From Phymorhynchus buccinoides (Eukaryota > Mollusca > Gastropoda > Neogastropoda > Raphitomidae): DNA of 64,000 nt. Shown here piece after piece: positions 1 to 10,404 of this stretch (position 1 is its first letter; each line of letters starts with the position of its first letter). The notes below the pieces were generated by a model. The model had not been told where the DNA came from. It did not search any database and saw nothing but the letters and a program-made list of their open reading frames with translations. The stretch is taken from positions 11,969,373 to 12,033,372 of the forward strand of contig CM065706.1 of the NCBI GenBank assembly GCA_017654935.2. Direction: 5' to 3'. A program made the position numbers and the translations under genes.

Positions 1-66
1 CCACTCGCCTGGCACAGATTTTTCTACTAGCCAATGGCTACCAGGCTAGTACTAGTAGTTTTGGCC

Positions 67-727
67 AGCTACGTTCAGGAGATATGAGTCATTGCGTACA
101 TGTATACATAATCCATGACACTGTGAATTGTCTCTTTCATACAGGCTGCGTTCAAGAGATATGAGTCATTGCATACATCATACATGACACTGTGAATTGT
201 TTCTTTCACAGACAGGCTGCGTTCAGGAGATATGAGTCATTGCATACATAATCCATGACACTGTGAACTGTTTCTTTCACAGACAGGCTGCGTTCAGGAG
301 ATACGAGTCATTGCATACATCATACATGACACTGTGAATGTGAATTGTTTCTTTCAGACAGGCTGCGTTCAGGAGATACGAGTCATTGCATACACCATAC
401 ATGACACTGTGAACTGTTCCTTTCACAGACAGGCTGCGTTCAGGAGTATGAGTCATTGCATGCATCGTCCATAACACTGTGAATTGTCTCTTTCACAGAC
501 AGGCTGCGTTTACGAGTGCATACATCATATATGACACTGTGAACTGTTTCTTTCACAGACAGGCTGCGTTCAGGAGATACGAGTCATTGCATACATCATA
601 CATTCATGACACTGTGAATTGTTTCTTTCACAGACAGGCTGCGTTCAGGAGATACGAGTCATTGCATACATCATACATGACACTGAATTGTTTCTTTCAC
701 ACACAGGCTACGTTCAGGAGGCGTTCA
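67..727 (+). repeat. Ten-unit minisatellite built on a splice-acceptor-like unit
   Basis: Ten tandem units of about 60-77 bp start near 67, 144, 216, 287, 362, 433, 503, 563, 638 and 707. Each unit has a pyrimidine-rich stretch ending in CACAGACAG, then GCTGCGTTCAGGAGATA and a CATACATCATACATGACACTG segment. The last unit departs from the consensus after GTTCAGGAG and runs into unique sequence with a short open frame. The unit therefore looks like an intron tail, splice acceptor and the first bases of an exon, copied upstream. Unit borders are approximate because of small indels. Confidence 0.85.
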
Positions 728-788
728 TGATGACCACAATCTCGCTGCGGCAGAGATGAAGCAGCAGCAGCAGCAGCAGCAGGACTGA
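707..788 (+). CDS. Possible terminal exon of an upstream gene
   Basis: After the acceptor-like CACACAG of the last minisatellite unit, the frame starting at 708 stays open to TGA at 786-788. It encodes a short acidic stretch (GGVHDDHNLAAAEMK) followed by seven glutamines from a (CAG)7 run and a final Asp. This could be the end of a gene transcribed left to right from outside the window. Support is limited to the acceptor, the minisatellite ending here and the open frame. I do not recognise the protein, the run is short, and chance is a real alternative. Confidence 0.25.
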
Positions 789-1305
789 GTTGCTTGCCCC
801 ACCTCTACAGCTGGTGAACGGTTGTTGCCCGGCATCGGCAACAACATCATGGCTTCCTCCGGGGGGCCCCTGCGGTGTTGCCTGTGCCAGCGCCGTCTGT
901 CGATGCGGCTGCTACTGGTGTGTGTCGTTCATTTATGATTTTAAGTCTTATCTATCCACTGCATTTGATATCTATGATATAATGCGCTAAGGCCCGAAGT
1001 GTAAAAGAATGCAAGCTCGGATACCGCGTAAATGTCGGACTGTTGCTTGCCATACACTGATACAGTTCCGGAAGACAGTGTTGGGACGCGATTCCGCTAC
1101 GTCTGGTTCAAAATGTTGCTTTTGAAAGTTGATTTAGAAGGCAAAACGTATGAAGTTTCCTTGAAATTTTGTGCCGAACCTGTGTTTCGTAACTTCACTC
1201 ACTCTCTCACTAGTTTAACACTTCTACTACCAAGTATTACTTAGACTGTTTACTGTTGCGCACCAAGTAATTTTTGCCGCTGCATTGATTTTCGCACACA
1301 CTCAC
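789..1305. other. No gene recognised
   Basis: Unique-looking sequence with only short open frames and no conserved motif that I recognise. If the preceding open frame is a real last exon, its 3' UTR would lie here, but I see no AATAAA signal. Confidence 0.5.
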
Positions 1306-1514
1306 TTTAAAAATTCATTAAAAAAATACTCGCTCGAATCATCACTAAATTTACCTGTGTCGATCTGCTGCTGCAAACCCAAGATCGTTTCAACACTTTC
1401 GATGCTCTTTTTGATTCGCCTAAGTTCAGATTCTGCCACTTTTTCCACAGTAAATGCTTTGTCGGCACTATCGCCATCTTGTAGAGGTTCACGCCAAAAG
1501 TTGTCAGTTTCCAT
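1306..1514 (-). CDS. Candidate first coding exon, unknown acidic helical protein
   Basis: On the minus strand an ATG at 1514-1512 opens a 69-codon frame that ends exactly at a strong donor (AAA|GTGAGT, GT at 1305-1304) just before an in-frame TGA. The product begins METDNFWREPLQDGD and continues with a charged, probably helical segment (VEKVAESELRRIKKSIESVE). A long frame with an ATG, an amphipathic composition and a consensus donor immediately before the stop suggests a genuine first exon. The next exon would be at lower coordinates or outside the window. I do not recognise the family, and no second exon was identified. Confidence 0.4.
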
Positions 1515-2425
1515 CGTCGAAAACGCGACGAAAATCGATTGAAAATTACAAAATTTAGCCTACAAATGAAGATTGCAGAAGATTGTGCTTTCCCTGAGCG
1601 AACTACGCATGTCACGGAAGTAAAGGATGTGATGTCACTTGATATAAATAGCGCAAAGGGGGACACCGGGGTTTCCCTAGTATCTGGCGGTCAAACCCGC
1701 CTGTGGCTAGCAACGGTATACGGTAAACTGGCGGGTCCAACCCGCCGACGGTAGTAGAAGAGTTAATGAATTAAAAATCAAGCAAACATAAACAAAGCCG
1801 TATAGGAAAACACTTACGGTATCTACAATTGGACTGCATTCTAAACTGACCACAACAAAAATTATGCTATTTTTTAAAACACCAACTCCAGCCTATAATT
1901 TATAGTTTGTACATGTATTACATTTACAAAACAAAAGAATGTGGTATTGTCAAGGTCTTATAGCCTCCCCACATATAAGCATGCAATAGTTTTCACATGT
2001 TTTGTTAATCTTTGAACTACCAAAGCCTGCATGTCACAAAGAGTGATTACTTCGCAGCCTACAAACCTTGTAAGGAATGAAGCCAGTGGTCCCAATTTTG
2101 CAGATCTGTACGTAAATTACGTACAAAGCTTCAAGTTTGACGTATACATTTTTCAGTCAATACGTACAGTTTTTCTCTCAGCCGATTGCTTCCTCAAACG
2201 TGTTCGCCGCGATCAGAATGCTGAAGCCATTTCGGCTTGCAGGAAACGATCAACAAAATATACTGGGCCTTTTCTTTCACTACTGCAGGCCAAATGGGCA
2301 GGGCGCAAAGGGTTAAAATGATTAGTACCGTAAAATGCGGAGTATAAGCCGCTACTTTTCCCCTTAAAGGGCCACCCTGACGGATGAGTTTTTGCCAGAA
2401 ACACGTCAAGATCACCAGGAAAACA
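1515..2425. other. Intergenic sequence, no gene recognised
   Basis: AT-rich sequence with no convincing coding frame. A short motif at about 2327-2350 (CCGTAAAATGCGGAGTATAAGC) resembles the start of a GGACTATAAGGCG-type repeat seen near 36050 and 40530. If the minus-strand exon at 1514 is real, its promoter would lie in the first few hundred bases here; I see no clear TATA box. Confidence 0.5.
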
Positions 2426-2847
2426 CCCTTTACAGAGATCGCAACACTCACTTTGCTCTGGTTTCCTAGAAATTAAACCATCAAAACGGCGATTCCTCCT
2501 TGGCGGAGATGCCAAAGAGAGTAGCCATTTTGGATGGGGTGGGTGGAGGACATTCATTGTGGTTGAAGCGGGGTTTTTTTTGTAGTGGAGTAAAAAAAAA
2601 AGTGGAGCTATTTCCTTTGTTGTGAGCGAAACTCCTTTAGATAAACTGTATAAAATTTAAAAAAAAAAAAAGGCTTATATTGTGAAAATTTTGTGCAAAC
2701 GATTTGGCGGCCATTAGAAAAGAGACGGCACATGCCTTCTCTTTGGGTGAAAGAATTTGACTTCCAGCACCTCCGCCAAGGAGGAATCGCTGATTTGATT
2801 TCTAGGAAACCAGAGCAAAGTGAGTGTTGCAATCTCTGTAAAGGGCG
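2426..2847. repeat. Inverted repeat (fold-back or MITE-like)
   Basis: Left arm 2426-2509 and right arm 2771-2847 are reverse complements with few mismatches, including the shared stretch CACTCACTTTGCTCTGG and the sequence around CTCCTTGGCGGAG. The loop is about 260 bp and contains poly-T and poly-A tracts. No coding capacity is seen, and no target-site duplication was identified. Confidence 0.7.
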
Positions 2848-3129
2848 CATGGGTGCTATTCTTTCAGTTTTACATTGATAAATTTTCAGTTTTTTTAATT
2901 TTACCAGAAACTGAACTTCAGTTTTTGGTTCAAATTCATCCCCCAAAATTTGACCACAGGCGATTTGGGGTGTTTTGATCTTGATAGTTCTCTCCTGAAA
3001 GTCTCTGGGAATCTTGAACTCAGCATAGTGATGCCATATTGCTTTCAAAGGCAATGTAATCATTTTACAAGGCTTATCAGACTCAAAACTGTCTCTGTCC
3101 ATCATTGTGACTGTCTGTCTCGTTATCTC

Positions 3130-3214
3130 TCTCTCTCTCGAGAGAGAGAGAGAGAGAGAGAGAGTGGGAGAGAGAGAGACAGAGAGAGAGACAGAGAGAG
3201 AGAGGGTGAGAGAG
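3130..3214. repeat. CT/GA microsatellite
   Basis: A (TC)n run passes through CTCGAG into a (GA)n run with occasional interruptions, forming a self-complementary stretch of about 85 bp. Confidence 0.9.
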
Positions 3215-3249
3215 ATCCTTGTATTAGCCAGGTTTTTTTCTTAGTTTTT

Positions 3250-3400
3250 TTCATGCAATGTTTTGCGTGACTGATGAGGGAATGAGTGGGGGGTGGGGGT
3301 AAATTTGGACCAAATAACCACTTTTTCATTGCCACTGGGTTGATTAACATGTGCTAAGTGCATGGGACCTCGGTTTATCGTCTCATCCGCACCCATGTAA
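3250..3400. mobile_element. SINE-body fragment, copy 1
   Basis: Contains a G-rich run, a TTGGACCAAATAACCACTT segment, CATTGCCACTGGGTT, and GTGCTAAGTGCATGGGACC followed by CTCGGTTTATCGTCTCATCC. The same order of blocks recurs at 3785-3937, in reverse at about 43085-43170, and at 58380-58515, where it continues into a tRNA-like head. It is therefore best read as the body of a tRNA-derived SINE family. Confidence 0.6.
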
Positions 3401-3628
3401 TAATAAATAATAATAAATAAAGCTTCTACAAAACAAAAAAAGCTCACGCCGTTCATCCCACACACCCCTTTCACATTGCACATTATTGACGCCATTAAAT
3501 TTTTTTTTTTAAATCAAGGCCTTGACAAACAGACCCACCTCACCTTTTCAACACGCACACCAGTTATGCACTCACAAATTCTCGTGGAGGGAGAGAGGGG
3601 GGGGGGGGGTGATGATACGAGCTCACAA

Positions 3629-3715
3629 GTAGTCCAGTTTTTTTTACGGTGTTCTTTTGATCGAAAGGTTCTGCTGGCGGCGTGCCTGATCCTGCCTCTG
3701 GTGACCCACCACTAC
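3629..3715 (+). pseudogene. Partial upstream copy of EXTL3 exon 1
   Basis: Nearly identical to the intron tail and first part of EXTL3 exon 1: the poly-T tract, CTTTTGATCGAAAGG and the codons for VLLAACLILPLVTHHY. The identity stops abruptly after CACCACTAC, where sequence like that upstream (ACTCAAACTGTCTCTGTC) begins. With the surrounding intron DNA (3080-3715 against 3716-4020) this is a tandem duplication that copied the splice junction and only the 5' part of the exon. No donor follows, so inclusion would not give a normal protein. Confidence 0.75.
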
Positions 3716-3784
3716 CACTCAAACTGTCTCTGTCTATCATTTTTAACTGTCTGTCTCGTTATCTCTCTCTCTTAACTTTTTCTG

Positions 3785-3937
3785 TGTGATTGATGAGGAA
3801 GGAGGGGGGGGGGGGGGGGGGTGGGTATTTTTTTGACCAAATGACAACTTTTTCGTTGCCACTGGGTTTAATTAACATGTGCTAAGTGCATGGGGCACAC
3901 TGGACCTCGGGTTTATCGTCTCATCCGCACCCATGTA
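3785..3937. mobile_element. SINE-body fragment, copy 2
   Basis: Second copy of the block order described at 3250: a poly-G run, TTTGACCAAATGACAAC, TCGTTGCCACTGGGTTT and the CATGGGGCACACTGGACCTCG stretch. It sits directly before EXTL3 exon 1 and was copied together with the exon-1 duplication. Confidence 0.6.
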
Positions 3938-3938
3938 G

Positions 3939-4216
3939 TCCTTTTTTTTTACGGTGTTCTTTTGATCGAAAGGTTCTGCTGGCGGCGTGCCTGATCCTGC
4001 CTCTGGTGACCCACCACTACCTGTCCAACATGGGCAGCGACTGCGCGGAGGGGGGCGGCGGGGGAGGGGTGGACGGCGGGCCGACGCACATGTCGCGCAA
4101 CAAGCTGGACTACGAGGCGGCGGGCGAGGAGGAGAGGAAGGCCGCCGACCTCAAGAGCCACATCCTGGAGCTGAAGGCCATCCGGGCCTCCGTCAACAAT
4201 GAGCTGCGGGACTTAG
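3939..4216 (+). CDS. EXTL3: EXTL3 exon 1: membrane anchor and start of the stem
   Basis: Encodes the N-terminal part of exostosin-like 3, a type II membrane glycosyltransferase of the ER/Golgi that adds N-acetylglucosamine in heparan sulfate initiation. Visible are basic residues (RCSFDRK), a hydrophobic anchor (VLLAACLILPLV) ending in THHYL, a glycine-rich insert (EGGGGGGVDGG) and a charged coiled-coil start (LKSHILELKAIRASVNNELRDL). This matches vertebrate EXTL3, where a signal anchor ending in HYYL is followed by a coiled coil. It ends with phase 1 at TTAG|GTACC, and the joined codon with exon 2 is GAG. The left edge is unsure: no good initiator is visible, and an acceptor could lie after the TAG at 3936-3938 or the AAAG at 3969-3972. 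An upstream exon may supply the start codon. Confidence 0.8.
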
Positions 4217-4549
4217 GTACCGAGGTTTTTTTAATTTTTTACTGTAAGGTATAATAAGGCACACAGATAGTACTTAACATGCAATTTAGACGAAACTGCC
4301 AAAACGATTGGCTGTTCTTGCTAATTTACATATCTATTCTATCATCCTTACCATTCCACTACAAAGTGCATATTTGTACAAGATTAGCTTGGAAGACAGA
4401 AATAAAACCAAGAGTGTCTTACTACAACAACTCCCAATCCAGGTAACTTCCGGTTAAGCAGACTACTCACTTTCTTTCAAGCTAGCATGGAAGGCAGGTT
4501 TGTTTTTCTGTTTCTCCAGGAATTTTGTCTCCTGCTTTCAGCTTAATGA

Positions 4550-6480
4550 GTGTCTTTTGTTTTTCCTTTGGTTTTCTTTGTGTTGCTTTGCTACTTGGGT
4601 AAGTTCGTTCGGCCCTCCCCCCTTTTTGGTTGTAATCTTTGTGAAGATTTCGGGCCTGTTGGTCAAAAGGTGGGCGTGGCTTCTGGCTTCGGGTTTCGCG
4701 TTATGGAATCTACTCCTTCTAAAAAAGTTTTAGATTCTTCGGCGTTAGTTAGCAAACCTTCAAGTAGTTCAACTAAGGAACCTCAGCCTTCTCCTCCCAG
4801 GGATGACAAAGACCGTTTTCTAAAATCTAGTCCTTCAGAAAAGTCTTTGTCCAAGTCAAATCTCGGTCAAGAAGTTCGAGTAAGTCTCATTCTTCGCGTT
4901 CGGTTCAAGATACAAAGCAAGTGGTGTCGGAATTGCTGGCTCATTTGCGTTCTACGGGCGAATTGTCTTCGGCCATGCCGTTCTCCTTCTCCCAAGTGGA
5001 TTCGGCTGGTTTGGTCCAGCACATTTCGGTGGTTGATTCTCATGTTGTTGGGTGTTTTGGACGTTGACCCGGCCTTTTCGACGGTTGGTCTTCCACTCCA
5101 GGATTCGTTGTCCGTTGAAGATCTCTCACGGATGGAGCTGCAAACCGGCATCCGGGTTTTTCCCGAACAAGGTCAGTACGGCTCTTCTAGCCAAGCTAGC
5201 TCCCGTACCCCATTGGTTCCTGGCGTTCATGATACCGCACGGGCACTTCCGGTTCTGGAAGAAGAAGCTGCGAAGAAACCGGTGGTGCTGTCCGACTTGT
5301 CTTACAGAGCTATAGACAACCGGGCGGTACCCACCGATGCCACCATTACGCCTGGTGATGCCGGCCGAAAAACGGACGATGCCGCTAATGGGGGTAGCTT
5401 CCCTGGCGACGGCAGCCTCGGTGCCTTAGGCACCGGGCCGGCATCCGCACCCGGGGTTCTCCGGAGCGGACCGGCCACGGCGACATGGTCTCGCGGGTCC
5501 ACCACGGTCACGTCGGCTACGGCCTCTCCCGTGGGTGGTCCCTGGCGACGGCAGCCTCGGTGCCTTAGGCACCGGGCCGGCATCCGCACCCGGGGTTCTC
5601 CGGAGCGGACCGGCCACGGCGACATGGTCTCGCGGGTCCACCACGGGCACGTCGGCTACGGCCTCTCCCGTTGGTGGTCCCTGGCGACGGCAGCCTCGGT
5701 GCCTTAGGCACCGGGCCGGTATCCGCACCCGGAGTTCTCCGAGCGGACCGGCCACAGCGACATGGTCTCGCGGGTCCACCACGGGCACGGCGGCTACGGC
5801 CTCTCCCGTGGGTGGTCCCTGGCGACGGCAGCCTCGGTGCCTTAGGCACCGGGCCGGCATCCGCACCCGGGGTTCTCCGGAGCGGACCGGCCACGGCGAC
5901 ATGGTCTCGCGGGTCCACCACGGTCACGGCGGCTACGGCCTCTCCCGTGGGTAGTCCCCAGGCCCAGGGCCGTACGACGGCGGGCAGTCAGTCCATGGGA
6001 CGTTTGCCTCAGCCCGTACCGGTCACGCCCGTTACCGCTGGTATGGTTCTTCAGCGGACCTACTCTCACCAGGAGGTTATGGACCTTTTGTCGGGTTGTT
6101 CTTCCTTCGGTCAGTCAGCTCAACCAGCGGCGTCAGTTACGACTTCGGGTCACACGGTGGATTCTATGGAAGAGGTTTTTTTTCAGATCCTTCTGTTTCT
6201 GTCATTCAAGGGTATCTGGCGGCCTTGCAGCCTTACTGCGCTCCTTCTTTCACGGTTGCAACCGAGAGTTGTTCAAACCGTACCCTTGTTGTCTTCCTTC
6301 TGAACGAATTTTTGCGGGGGCAACGGCCCCGGCTTCGCCGTTCTTTCGAATGATGTCTGTTCTGGCAGGCATGGTTTCTTCTGATTACAACCATGAGTTG
6401 TTCAACCAGTTGTCTCGTTCACCCGTTCCAGTAATCCTTTTTGGTCTGGTTCCGTCCCGATCGAACTATACTGTCCGGCT
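4550..6480 (+). pseudogene. DIRS gag-like ORF, broken (copy A)
   Basis: The frame from 4550 reads through CNLCEDFGPVGQKVGV and a Ser/Pro/Lys-rich segment (SKPSSSSTKEPQPSPPRDDK). It then slips near 4860: the next frame over continues an SR-rich stretch (SRSRSSSKSHSSRS) and a helical segment (QVVSELLAHLRSTGELS). The frame then runs into a 139-bp tandem repeat and stops at 5707. Later fragments (HTVDSMEEVF, QGYLAALQPYCAPSF) lie in other frames. Position before RT and low-complexity composition fit a DIRS gag-like protein. Several frameshifts make this copy non-coding as assembled, and the same slips occur in the 24185 copy. Confidence 0.6.
5401..5955 (+). repeat. 139-bp GC-rich tandem repeat inside the gag-like ORF (copy A)
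   Basis: Four units start at 5401, 5540, 5679 and 5817 (periods 139, 139, 138), each beginning CCCTGGCGACGGCAGCC and containing the palindromic GGTGCCTTAGGCACC. Because 139 is not a multiple of three, each unit is read in a new frame, and one of the three frames contains TAG within GTGCCTTAG. That ends the long ORF at 5707. Confidence 0.9.
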
Positions 6481-6996
6481 AACATGATCTTCCATGCCCA
6501 GCCGTCAGCTCAGTTGTTTGACTGGGTGGCGTTGATATGGGTTAAGTCTGCACACTGTTTCGCTTTTTGTCTACATGTTTTCCTTTTCGGTGGGGACATT
6601 TCCGCGTCATCTGGTTAGATTTGACGTCATGCGATAGCAACTATGTTGCTCTTTCGGTCTGTCCCTACGTCAGAGGTAGTTTTTTATTTTTACCTTCCAA
6701 CGGTCTTAGCATGTAGAGTTGGTTACGAAGTGCAGTCGCACATTCGTACCGTGGCTTCTCAGTTTGCTAGTTCAGAGGTTGAATCTGCTGTTTTGCGGAT
6801 TCTCATCTTAATCATTTAGTACTAGCTGTCTCTTCCCGTCATCGATCCTTTGCTTGCCCATTCTGAACAAGTCTTGTCCAAATGTGGGCCATTTGGTTTT
6901 TGACTCAGACTCGCCACTTCGATTTTTCTGGTTCGAAAGGGCGTAGCAGCGTGTGGTGGCCCGGTCCGGCCACTCATAGTCCGTTTTGTATCGGCC

Positions 6997-7943
6997 TTGG
7001 CTGCTCTAGGTGACTCCATGCGGAGTTTGTCATCTCCTGGCTGCTTTTCCAGGATGTTGTCTCGGTGGAGTCCACTCAGGTTCTGCCCCAGGATGATGCT
7101 TTCGGTACCCTTCTGTCTCTCGCGGGTGCCGATTGTCTTTCCTCCCCCTGCAGATCCTCTTCGCTTTCTGATCTTGGACGCAGAGGTCAAGTCCCTTCTG
7201 GACAAGGGTGCTGTGATTCCAGTACCCAACCCAGGCCCGGTTTTCTACTCGCGCATGTTCACTGTACCAAAGAAGAACTGTGAGTTCCGTCCAGTGCTGG
7301 ACTTGTCTCCTCTCAATGCTTTTCTGCGCCCCATGGCGTTCAGAATGGAGACAGCTGCTTCGGTTCGCAACTTCATCCAGCCGGGGGATTGGGCGACTTC
7401 CATAGACCTCAAGGATGCCTTTTTCCATATTTCGATCCACCCAGATCGAAGGCATCTCTTGAGGTTCGTATGGGGGAACACGACTTATCAGTTCGTAGCC
7501 CTTCCCTCCGGGCTCTCTCTGGCCCCTTGGATTTTCACCATGGTGGTCAGGGAGTTCGTCGGCGTGGCCGGGTCCAGAGGGATCCGGCTCAAGGTGTACC
7601 TGGACGGCTGGCTCACCTCGGCTCAGTCCAGGGACCGGTGCCAGGAACACACTTCGGAGCTCCAGGACCTGTCCGTCCAGGTTGGTTTTCAACATGAACG
7701 TCAAAAAGTCGGATTAGACTCCGGCCCAGGAATTCAAATTTCTGGGGATGGTCTTCAATACCCAGACGTTCACGGTCTGTCCGTCTCCGGATCAGATCCA
7801 GTCCATTCAGTCCTCTCGGGAAAGTGTTCTGTTGGCAGGTTCAGCAACGGTTCGTCAACTTCTCAAGTTGCTGGGCATCATGGAGTCTTTGGCAGACCTC
7901 TTGCCTCTGGGACTTCTGCACAGGCGTCCGTTACAACGAAAGT
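6997..7943 (+). pseudogene. DIRS reverse transcriptase, partial (copy A)
   Basis: Shows the RT core: PVLDLSPLNAFL, motif A as SIDLKDAFFHISIHP, motif B as FVALPSGLSLAPWIF, and motif C as VYLDGWL. The second catalytic aspartate of motif C is Gly here (GGC at 7606-7608), so the enzyme should be inactive. After VQVGF an extra T compared with the left-arm copy shifts the frame (QHERQKVG instead of NVNVKKSD), and the frame then enters the N gap. The real RT start is upstream of the ADPLRFLILDAEVKSLL segment; the ATG at 6997 is only the first in this open frame. Confidence 0.85.
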
Positions 7944-8443
7944 NNNNNNNNNNNNNNNNNNNNNNNNNNNNNNNNNNNNNNNNNNNNNNNNNNNNNNNNN
8001 NNNNNNNNNNNNNNNNNNNNNNNNNNNNNNNNNNNNNNNNNNNNNNNNNNNNNNNNNNNNNNNNNNNNNNNNNNNNNNNNNNNNNNNNNNNNNNNNNNNN
8101 NNNNNNNNNNNNNNNNNNNNNNNNNNNNNNNNNNNNNNNNNNNNNNNNNNNNNNNNNNNNNNNNNNNNNNNNNNNNNNNNNNNNNNNNNNNNNNNNNNNN
8201 NNNNNNNNNNNNNNNNNNNNNNNNNNNNNNNNNNNNNNNNNNNNNNNNNNNNNNNNNNNNNNNNNNNNNNNNNNNNNNNNNNNNNNNNNNNNNNNNNNNN
8301 NNNNNNNNNNNNNNNNNNNNNNNNNNNNNNNNNNNNNNNNNNNNNNNNNNNNNNNNNNNNNNNNNNNNNNNNNNNNNNNNNNNNNNNNNNNNNNNNNNNN
8401 NNNNNNNNNNNNNNNNNNNNNNNNNNNNNNNNNNNNNNNNNNN
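7944..8443. other. Scaffold gap (500 N)
   Basis: Exactly 500 N, the usual placeholder for a gap of unknown size. The left contig ends inside DIRS copy A, and the right contig begins with the degraded left arm of the inverted repeat. Confidence 0.98.
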
Positions 8444-9240
8444 TTTTAATGTACATAGCTGTAGTGTATTGATAATCTTTCTCGCAGATTCCAAATTGGG
8501 GAGCCTTCTTGATTGATTTTTTGCATTTACTTTTTTATTATGTTGGGTTTTTTTAGCACTTTTGTCTGTCAGTGTCACATGTGACTTTTAAAAAAAAGAG
8601 TAAATTAATAAAAAGTAAATAGTGTTTTTTCTTACTTTTTCAAGTATCAAGAACATAATAGATACTTCAATGCATTTTCAGACTGAAATTAATTTCTAAT
8701 TATTTTTTAAATTACCTACTTATGTTAATTGCGGCAAGTTATTTCCCTTGACCTGGGATTTCCAAGCAAGGTTAGCGTAGGGCGGGTTGGGGGTAGGAGG
8801 TTAAGAAACTTCTACAGATACTACTGACTGCTCTGCAAGTCTAATCTTCTTTGCCGAAACTGGCCCAGTGTCTCAAACCTGAAGTCATGTGCAGGGTTTT
8901 TTCCCTCCACCCCAAAAAATGGTAAGTGATATTTTTGGGGCACTCATAATAGCCAGAGTCATGTGTATCAAACAAACCCTCAAAAACCCACAATCTTGTC
9001 CTAAGTTAGTAGACAACAGCTCTTTTTTGCATTAAAATAAAAGTGCACTACACTCACTAACGCCGTAATGTGTACACAACAATGAAACCACCACACACAC
9101 ACACAAAGCAAGTGCACTTACACACAAAAACCACATGTAAGTGTAACACACACACACAATGTTGACACTGTACCGTTCTTACCCCCTTCCCCCTGCTGGC
9201 CATGTTTACTATGCAGCGCAGCGCACTGCGCGCTGCGCGC

Positions 9241-9258
9241 GCAGCGTAGTGTTGTGTG

Positions 9259-9301
<43 letters not shown>

Positions 9302-9331
9302 TGTGTGTGTGTTGTGTGGTGTGTGTGTGTT
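9241..9331 (+). repeat. TG microsatellite (left arm)
   Basis: (TG)n with interruptions, preceded by an alternating GC stretch (GCGCACTGCGCGCTGCGCGC). Mirror copy of 38785-38880, but shorter. Confidence 0.95.
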
Positions 9332-9527
9332 AGTGAGTGTGGTCACTGATGATGTCTAGCTTCATAGCTTAATCTACGATTTCTGAAAGGGGGGCCAGTT
9401 TCCCCCCTCATATAAAAAAAGGGGGGTACTCCCCCCTATCCCAACCCCACATCAATACTAAGAACCAGTACCACTCCCCAACCCTTGTACACATACTTTA
9501 ACCACGGCCCCTTTTTCAACCTGTCTT

Positions 9528-9716
9528 TTGGACCGATTTTCCTTTGGCCACTGCCACTGTTTTTGTCTTCTTTTCCTACGTTTAACTTTAGAGCCTTTTC
9601 TTTCGCGTCTTCTTCACACTCGCTTGGAACAGGATTTGTTGTTTTTTACTTTGCCTCCGCGAAATCAAAATCAAACAGGGTCACCTGCCCGCTTCACTTT
9701 GATAAGAAAATTCAAG
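9528..9716 (-). pseudogene. Left-arm mirror of the hAT-like N-terminal fragment
   Basis: Reverse complement of 38429-38626 with scattered indels. The long open frames here on the + strand are shadows of it. Confidence 0.6.
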
Positions 9717-10199
9717 ATGGCGCCGAAACTCTCGCTACTTCCTGTCGGTAGACCGCGATTGGTTGCTTACCAGTTTGTCAGAACCATGAATGTCGATAAA
9801 TCCGTCACTCCTGCTCGATACTTTCAGTTTGTCCAGACGACGGTTAGCGACCTACCGAAGGTCTTCCCCGCAACGATCGCAAAAACTGCGGCCATTCTGC
9901 AAATGTGCGGGACTTTCGCCCCGCTCCCCGCCCGATTATATCGCGTAAGGAACAAAATTTCGGGGGATTTTACCATCCCAAGTGCTCTAAGTAAGCTCTG
10001 CAGCTTTTGATATCACAGCTGTGGAATTATAGCTTGACTTAGACAAGTAAGGAAAAAATATACGCTCGACTAGACAATTCTCTCAGATCGATCTCATAGT
10101 CGCTTTTAAAGTTTATAATTTAGAACATCACACTTTCTCCAGTTTAATCTTAAGACAGTGAGGGTTAATAAGAAAAAACAACAATTATCTGGTGGATTA

Positions 10200-10354
10200 C
10201 ATCCAAGCACGCCGATGTCCGCCACCGGCAGGTCGGTGGAGGGGGGCAGGGGGTTGTTCCACACCACCAGCACCTGTTTTAGGAAGGGCAGGCCCTTCAG
10301 ACCTTCAAATCCTGGATCAGCACCGGGTCTCACCTCGTACGTTCAGCATCACGA
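10200..10354 (-). pseudogene. Left-arm mirror of EXTL3 exon 4
   Basis: Reverse complement of 37767-37921 with indels: runs of the exon are intact (GTCCGCCACCGGCAGGTC region, GGGCAGGCCCTTCAGAC) but the frame is broken, and the donor side has become GATTACAT. It depends on the status of the whole left arm. Confidence 0.8.
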
Positions 10355-10404
10355 CTGTAGAAGGTAAGAGAGGGAACAAGATGGTAAGCCATATTAATGT
10401 ATTC

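Larger units (their letters stand above)
4332..7943 (+). mobile_element. DIRS-like retrotransposon, copy A (cut by the gap)
   Basis: Starts at ATCTATTCTATC, the same left end as the copy at 24185, and follows it closely through the inverted terminal repeat, the gag-like region, a 139-bp tandem repeat and the reverse transcriptase until the N run. The left flank (CCAAAACGATTGGCTG and neighbours) differs from that of the 24185 copy, so this is either a separate insertion or a misjoined one. DIRS elements encode gag, RT-RNase H and a tyrosine recombinase and leave no target duplication. The RNase H and recombinase parts are missing beyond the gap. Confidence 0.85.

Noticed and set aside
5302..6069. 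Minus-strand Arg/Pro-rich frames over the DIRS gag region
   Set aside because: Shadow frames of the 139-bp GC-rich repeat.
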